From positions 124,001 to 188,000 of the forward strand of contig JAPXFQ010000204.1 of assembly GCA_028564705.1 (NCBI GenBank): a stretch of DNA of 64,000 nt, given 5' to 3'. The translations under genes and the position numbers were made by a program. Below, one piece after another: positions 58,450 to 64,000 of the stretch. The stretch is from Apricaphanius iberus (lineage: Eukaryota > Chordata > Actinopteri > Cyprinodontiformes > Aphaniidae). How positions within the stretch are numbered: position 1 is the stretch's first letter; each line of letters begins with the position of its first letter. The notes beneath the pieces are model-generated. The model was not told the DNA's origin and searched no databases. It saw only the letters and a program-made list of their open reading frames with translations.

Positions 58450-61400
58450 TGGATTATTTTTTTGACAAACAGTTTTGAAGAATCTTTTTTAAAGACCATT
58501 AATAGTTGTATGGTTGGGGTGGAACTGTTATATGGTTTTGCCTTTTAAATATGTTTTTATCAGTAATTTCGGCATAAAAATGTGCCTTTTATCTCCAATA
58601 AACAGCTTGAACAAGCCTTTTAATTCAGGGTACAAATCCCACTCCTTTTTTTATTTCTTAAGCCTCTTTTCTAAGTTGCACCGTGCTGGCATATTGGGGT
58701 AAAATTCCTGTTGTGGTATGTTATATGAATGCGCCATGGCGTTCCAGGATTTATTTTCCTGCTGACAAGCTTGGTAGTAACATTATTGCAATCTTGCCGC
58801 AATGCTGGACTTATGAATGAAGCCGCAACGCCTTGATGCAACAGAGGTATATGTCATAATTATGTGTTGAATGTGCCCTGAGCCCCCAGCTGGAAAGAGA
58901 ATGTAAAATCCAAGTAAACTGGGGGATTTCCTTTAGCATTTGTAAACTGTCTCAGCTTAGATGTCAAACTTGAGTGATGCAGAGATCTAGGAGCTTCTGG
59001 CTTTCAAAGCTGAAGAGCAGATTGCCAGACAATTCACGGGGACTGTGAAGAACAACCACCTTTTAGAATAGCTTGCAAATTGACTGGAGGAGCGGGGCTT
59101 CAATCAGGATTAAAAGAATCAAGTTATGTCCACCTATTTTCTGTTTACCATAGACTCTTTTATACAAGGAATCACTGTATTTGACCACTTTTTTATATGA
59201 AGGTTGTCCGTCATTTTTACAGATTAGTATTCACACCTCTGACCACTCAGTGTAAACAAGCAGTATTTTCAACTTTACGCACAGATTTCAGATAAATAAA
59301 TAAATTAAAGAAAAGATTCACAGACACTGTATTCAATGCATCTCGATGACCGGGAGGTGACTGCTGGTTAAAAGGATACTGAAGCTTCGGAGCATGATTG
59401 TGGCCATAGCAGCTTCTTAGCCGCGCAACTTTGTGTGCCAAACATTGGTGACTGCTGCTGCTTTCCTCCCGTGGGCCTTTCTACCGCTGAAGCATAGTTT
59501 ACTGGTAAATGTAGGACAGTTTTCTTAAAGTCATAAACTAATTATAATTATTTTAAAACTAACCTCGCCTCGCTTTTAAACTCTGCCATAAAAGCCTTGG
59601 TCTTTAAGCAGAGATATTCATACTGGACCATGACATCACTATCCATTTATTGGTCAGTGTTTTTACTTTTTGCAATGTTGATATTTTTTAGTGTTTTTAC
59701 TTTTATTGTTCATTCTTCTTTTACTTAGTAGTTTAGTTGTATGTTTTATTACTTTAGTTAGTTTGTTGACTAATTAACATATTTACACTGTAAAGTTGAA
59801 TTATCTTTGTTAATAGACACTTGAATTTTTAAAAGTTGTTAATCTATATGTGTGTGTAGTAACTTGTTGTTCAAAGAATACCACAAGCTTACTCCTTCAT
59901 CTACTATCGCTTAATTATCTCAGCCTTATCAGGCCGGTAGTCATATACATTAACTGAGTCTAAACCATGTGCCTATTATCATTTTCTGGAAAATGTAGGA
60001 TGGTGACCCCGTTCATTTGAAACTTTATTAATGATTGAAATAAGTAATTAGTCATAGTTATCTTTATCAAAACAAACCTGTGTTGCACAATAGTTCTGAA
60101 CTGGAAAAATCTCCACAAACCAGTGGAACCAGTTAGCCCTGTTATTGCGGCAAACTAGGAATGTACTTTGTTTTAGGGGGATTCACTGGAACATTTCATC
60201 CACACAAACACTCCGATAAGAGAGTGAGGCCGGACAAGGTAGAACAATTAATATGGGCTTAATGATGAGCCAAACTTCATTGGCATACACTTTGGCATTC
60301 TATTTATTTTTTTATATTGTAGCTTTATATTGATAAGTGCTGATTTGGTCTGATTTACATTGGTTTGCACTGATGTCTTCATGACAAACGGAGGCTGGCT
60401 TCAATGGAAAGGGCAATAACAGCCTCTAACGGCCGCAAACAGCTCAGTAAATATTTCCTAGCACCTCTTAGCTGACCAAAAAAATGCCTGACTGTGTAAC
60501 ACTAACATCAGCACTGAACAGTTGCTGCAGAAAGAACACTGCTGCAATAGGGAATTTAGAACACCTGTTGAAGGCTTGGTAATGAACTGTCACAGGAGAT
60601 TTTATTCAAACATTTACAAACAAGAACTATATTATTGTAATTACAGAAAAACTCTTGAAAATGGTCTCTCAGTAGTTTGGTCATGGTCTGTCCTCCTTCA
60701 AAGTCTTGGTCTTGTCTGGTTCTGAGTCACTCTCAGGTAAGGTGAAGTCTACAACACTGGCAGAGTGCAAGAAAAAGTCAAAAAACCTTGTATCAATATG
60801 CAGGTTTTGATAACCTGATCCATGTACATTGTGATCTAACTCACACTTTTTCTATGTAAAAACTGCCATATCCTGTAGGTTAACAATAAAATTCTGCATG
60901 AAAAATAGAGTACTATTTCTTCATTTCCTAATTTGTGCATTTCAAGGTTGTTTAACAAGTGTTCAGAAGGATTTAGTATATTCCAATGCAACATATCCAC
61001 TACAGTGTTTTGAAAAATTATTTGCTTCCTTTAAGATTTCTTCGCTGTTCTTTTCTCTCACAACAGACACCAATAGCAGACTGAATACTACTAGAACTTT
61101 CAAAACTTACATGCACTCTTGGAGTAATGGGAGTAGATTGACCATTCCAGGACAGATTTATTACTGTCACAGTGGAGGCTGATAGAATTGGCTTAGTCTA
61201 ACTCTTACATGAGTATCTACGTGTGCTTCTCATCTGTTATGGATTTAAAAAAATTAATTCATGATGTGCTGCTTTTTCAGATCTTGTAGTCTATTAAATC
61301 TTGGCACACAGGTTTGGCGAGAGATGAGGGTTCACAGTTGATTTGAATAATGTGTTTCCAACAAGAATACATTTCTAATTTCCTATTACATTATATTCTT

Positions 61401-61570
61401 TTTCTTAAGTCCTTTTTAGAAAAACTGAAAAATAAAAAAATATTGTATAATCATTTTCAAAACAATCCCACAAGTCTTTTTTCTCCCTTTGAGTTTCTAA
61501 GTGGCAGATAATTCTGCATTAGGTTAACCTTTAACAATAAGTGATCAAATAAATTAATTTGTCTGGAAAT
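58450..61570. other. tmem68 intron without recognised genes
   Basis: Scattered ORFs under 95 codons (for example 60898-61182) show no known domain. Parts of 58450-58650 may belong to the element that carried the THAP exon. No RNA gene was seen. Confidence 0.45.
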
Positions 61571-61579
61571 CATTTAAAG

Positions 61580-61864
61580 CAGTAATTCCTAGTGTTGGGT
61601 TCAGGACCCCAGGGGGTGCCACAAAAATGTAAGCATAGGGGTCTTACAATACACCTGTGAAAATAATCTACATACCAAATAAAGCAATGATATTGCAAAT
61701 GCATTTTATAAATAGTATAAAAGAAATATGTTTATGTTGTTTGTCTTAACGATGTACTACTTTTTAAATCACAAAATGCTTGTATGCTCAACAAAGATTT
61801 GGGATCAGAAGCCTCTTGCATTTTTATTTTGTGGGTCTGAAGCTGGAAAGCTTGGAAACCACTG
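61580..61864. mobile_element. hAT-type miniature element with perfect 8-bp duplication
   Basis: The flanks 61572-61579 and 61865-61872 are both ATTTAAAG. The ends are CAGTAATTCC and, read inward, CAGTGGTTTCC, both beginning CAGT as in hAT. The interior includes GGTTCAGGACCCCAGGGGG and TTTTGTGGGTCTGAAGCTGG. No transposase. Confidence 0.85.
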
Positions 61865-62095
61865 ATTTAAAGTGGCCAGCAAATGACATATTTGTTCTAT
61901 TTTTTTTAAATAACAGTTTTTTTGTAACTATACAGGTTTTGTATTTAGGGACCACTGTGTTCCTTCACACTTACAAGATACTTAATTCCAAGGACCCTCC
62001 CCCATCCCCCTCCTGTAATCTTCTAATTTCATTACCATAAAATCTCACAGTTGACTATACAGTTGAACAATGGACAATATGGAGTTTGTACATAC

Positions 62096-62269
62096 CTTAT
62101 AGACGTGAAGGAAGAGTATTGAGAGGTAAAGAAGGATAACAATAAGGAATGGCACAAGGAAAACAACAGCAAGAGGCGTGAAGACCCACAAGAGGTATTC
62201 CAGGAAACTCAAGTAGTCCTCCAGCTGTTCAAGGCCAGCCCATTCCTCCCACAAATGAAATAAACACAC
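62096..62269 (-). CDS. tmem68: tmem68 exon, N-terminal membrane region
   Basis: 174 bases, 58 codons, phase 0 at both ends: VCLFHLWEEWAGLEQLEDYL, then SFLEYLLWVFTPLAVVFLVP and FLIVILLYLSILFLHVYK. The EQLEDYLxFxxYLLWVFTPL block is typical of TMEM68 and is followed by a long hydrophobic stretch (about residues 22-55), enough for one or two membrane segments. The acceptor is TTTGCCTCCAG and the donor is GTATGT. GTG is the first codon, so the true start Met lies in an upstream exon that I could not find in 62270-64000. Confidence 0.92.
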
Positions 62270-63190
62270 CTGGAGGCAAAGATAGATGTTGAATAACCAA
62301 GAAGAAAAAGCTCTTTCGCTGTTTTAGCTTAGACACCAATTTTTTGAAAACTTACACTGAAAGCTGCATAAATAGTTTTCAAGTTAATAATCAGCAGCCT
62401 CATTCTGCAGACACGGCATTTACCAGATCTGAGATAACAATAACTTTAATTACCTGCTTCAGAAAAAATTCATAAATAAAATAAAAAAATTACTAGCAGA
62501 ACTCAATAACAGAGCTCAAATAATAGTTGAGAGGCGGTAATGATGACAGGTCTGTAATACAGTATGTCACAATTAGGCCCAAAATTAATCATACCCCTGG
62601 TGGATAAAATATGAATGAAGTTTTCATTCAACATTTAAGTTAGTCTCTGACTGAAAATACGGAATCGCTCATAAGGTAACAAAACACTGTAAACAGAGTA
62701 GCATAAAGGAATGTATCGGGGGGGGGGGGGGGTCACATTTTGCTCAAAAATCTCATGTCAGTCATGTCTGTCCACCCTATTGTTTTAACCCTGTATATTT
62801 TAACTTGTATTTTAATAAACTTTTGGTGACAAGGAAATATTTGGAGTTGAAAAGACTTTGCTATCACCCTAATCACTAGCTCCCTCATCAAATTCTCGTC
62901 CAGATTGTAATCAGTACTCAGGCAGCAGGCCTCCCAAAACACAACTATTACTTCCAGTTAGAAGAAACATGTTGTCAAAAAAGGAAAGATTACTTTAAAC
63001 CTAAATCAGCGAGGTGCATAAGTAGTTCTGGACTTATTTTTTTAGTCAGGTTGAAAAATAGATATTTCAATTTCATCAATTTCATAAAACTGGTCGAGGA
63101 GGAAAAGAAGCAACAGCCCCACCTTGAGAAAAACAACGTTGGTGGAATATTTATTGTCAATTTATCAAGCTAAACTGCTCAACTTATTGA
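62270..63190. other. tmem68 5' intron; poly-G tract
   Basis: A run of 14 G is at 62719-62732. A 69-codon minus ORF (62733-62942) does not resemble TMEM68. No upstream coding exon was recognised. Confidence 0.5.
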
Positions 63191-63199
63191 CATTGATTT

Positions 63200-63470
63200 G
63201 AGGCCATATCACCCAGCCCTATAAGCATATTTGCAGTAAAAAGAATTAGTCTAAGCACAGAGCCCTGTGGTACTCCACAGGTAAACCTTGAATGTGATGA
63301 AGATGTATCCTTTACATAAACAAACTGGAATCTGTCAGACAAATAAGATTTAAACCAGCCTAGTCCTGTTCCTTTGAACTCTGCAACATGTTCAACCTTT
63401 TCAGAAAGAATATTGTGATCGACTGTGAAAAGCAGCACTGAGATCCAACAAGAATAAAACAAATGTTTGT
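63200..63470 (-). pseudogene. L2 reverse transcriptase fragment
   Basis: Translation on the minus strand gives FTVDHNILSEKVEHVAEFKG, then [20 protein letters not shown] and [20 protein letters not shown]. This matches the L2 RT of 40934-44008 ([42 protein letters not shown]). It is truncated on both sides and has no YADD motif. Confidence 0.85.
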
Positions 63471-63582
63471 ATGTTAGGTCAATAAATATAAATCAAATTT
63501 TTGTATTTGTAAAATGTCAAGAGTACAGACTGAACATTTGTATGTACTTTTTTAAAAATAAGTGTGAAGAATTCACAAACTA

Positions 63583-64000
63583 AGGGTGCATTCACACTAG
63601 CCCTGTTTAGTCCACTTGAAACAAACTCGTGTTTGTTTGCCCGGAAAGTCCGGTTAATTTGGGCAGGTGTGAATGGGAAATCAAACTCTGATTCGGACCA
63701 AACAACGAACTGTAGTCCACCTAAAAACGGTGGTCTCGGTTCGATTGAAACGAAGCCTATGGGCCGCACCAAAAGCAGGAAACGGACTATTGTACAAGCC
63801 ATTCTGGGTAAATACAATCTAAATAACCACTAATGCTGGAGAAATAAATGCTGGATCTTGTACATACCTTCCTCAACGTCTTTATAAGGAGGCAATCTGT
63901 GCTGGAAGTTGTATTCAGGTGGTGCTAATCATAGCAAAATGCGCTTATAGAGCCGTCTCAGCAGTCTTGTAGAAAAAAACAACATTCTCCATAGTTCTCT
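63583..64000 (+). mobile_element. Inverted-repeat DNA element with TAAGGGTGCATTCACAC end, copy 2
   Basis: It begins TAAGGGTGCATTCACACTAG and shares ordered blocks with 10796-11434 (CTGATTCGGACCAAA, AACGGACTATTGTACAAGCC, TGGGTAAATACAATCTAA, GCTGGATCTTG). It runs off the window end, so its right terminus is not seen. Confidence 0.6.

Noticed and set aside
62733..62942. Candidate first coding exon of tmem68
   Set aside because: The translation (MFWEACCLSTDYNLDENLM...) does not resemble the short TMEM68 N terminus, and no matching donor phase was found.

Overview
The window looks like intronic DNA from a teleost fish. It holds six exons of one host gene on the minus strand, an orthologue of tmem68, a membrane acyltransferase of triacylglycerol synthesis. 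It also holds a dense set of fish-type transposable elements: L2, RTE/Rex3-like and L1 LINEs, Tc1/mariner, hAT and other terminal-inverted-repeat elements, and tRNA-derived SINEs. I see no bacterial, plasmid or retroviral gene.

Host gene. Six minus-strand exons at 62096-62269, 56463-56562, 56188-56355, 51978-52171, 47980-48040 and 18032-18171 have AG/GT borders and matching phases. They join to 837 bases, 279 codons with no stop. They carry a hydrophobic N-terminal region, an HGAIPID acyltransferase motif and an SPGGVREA motif. The first coding exon (about 20 residues) and the last (about 30-35 residues) were not found. The intron from 18172 to 47979 is 29.8 kb and holds most of the transposons.

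Layout. 1-4450: an L2 tail, a ~150-bp degenerate tandem array, and an element with TAGACGTCTA palindromes near its ends. 4450-18000: paired dispersed repeats and inverted-repeat elements, with long unremarkable stretches. 18000-24000: exon 18032-18171, a SINE, a long-TIR element, and a complete RTE/Rex3-like LINE with an unbroken EN-RT reading frame. 24400-27440: a second copy of the repeat at 11508-12470, split by a SINE and by a hAT element with 8-bp target duplications. 28112-36700: two Tc1 copies split by other insertions, an RTE relic, an L2 tail and a SINE. 36900-47800: one L1 copy broken by a Tc1/mariner element, a complete L2, and two inverted-repeat elements. 47980-64000: the other five exons, three Tc1-like copies, an orphan THAP-domain exon, a hAT miniature with a perfect 8-bp duplication, and an L2 RT relic.

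Most notable is the L2 at 39772-45122. Its 3' UTR carries an antisense, colinear piece of 28S rRNA (D1-D2 region). Its ORF1 and ORF2 lie in one frame separated by a single TGA, and no ATG precedes the endonuclease domain in ORF2. Family names come from recognised motifs and remembered family features, not from a database search.
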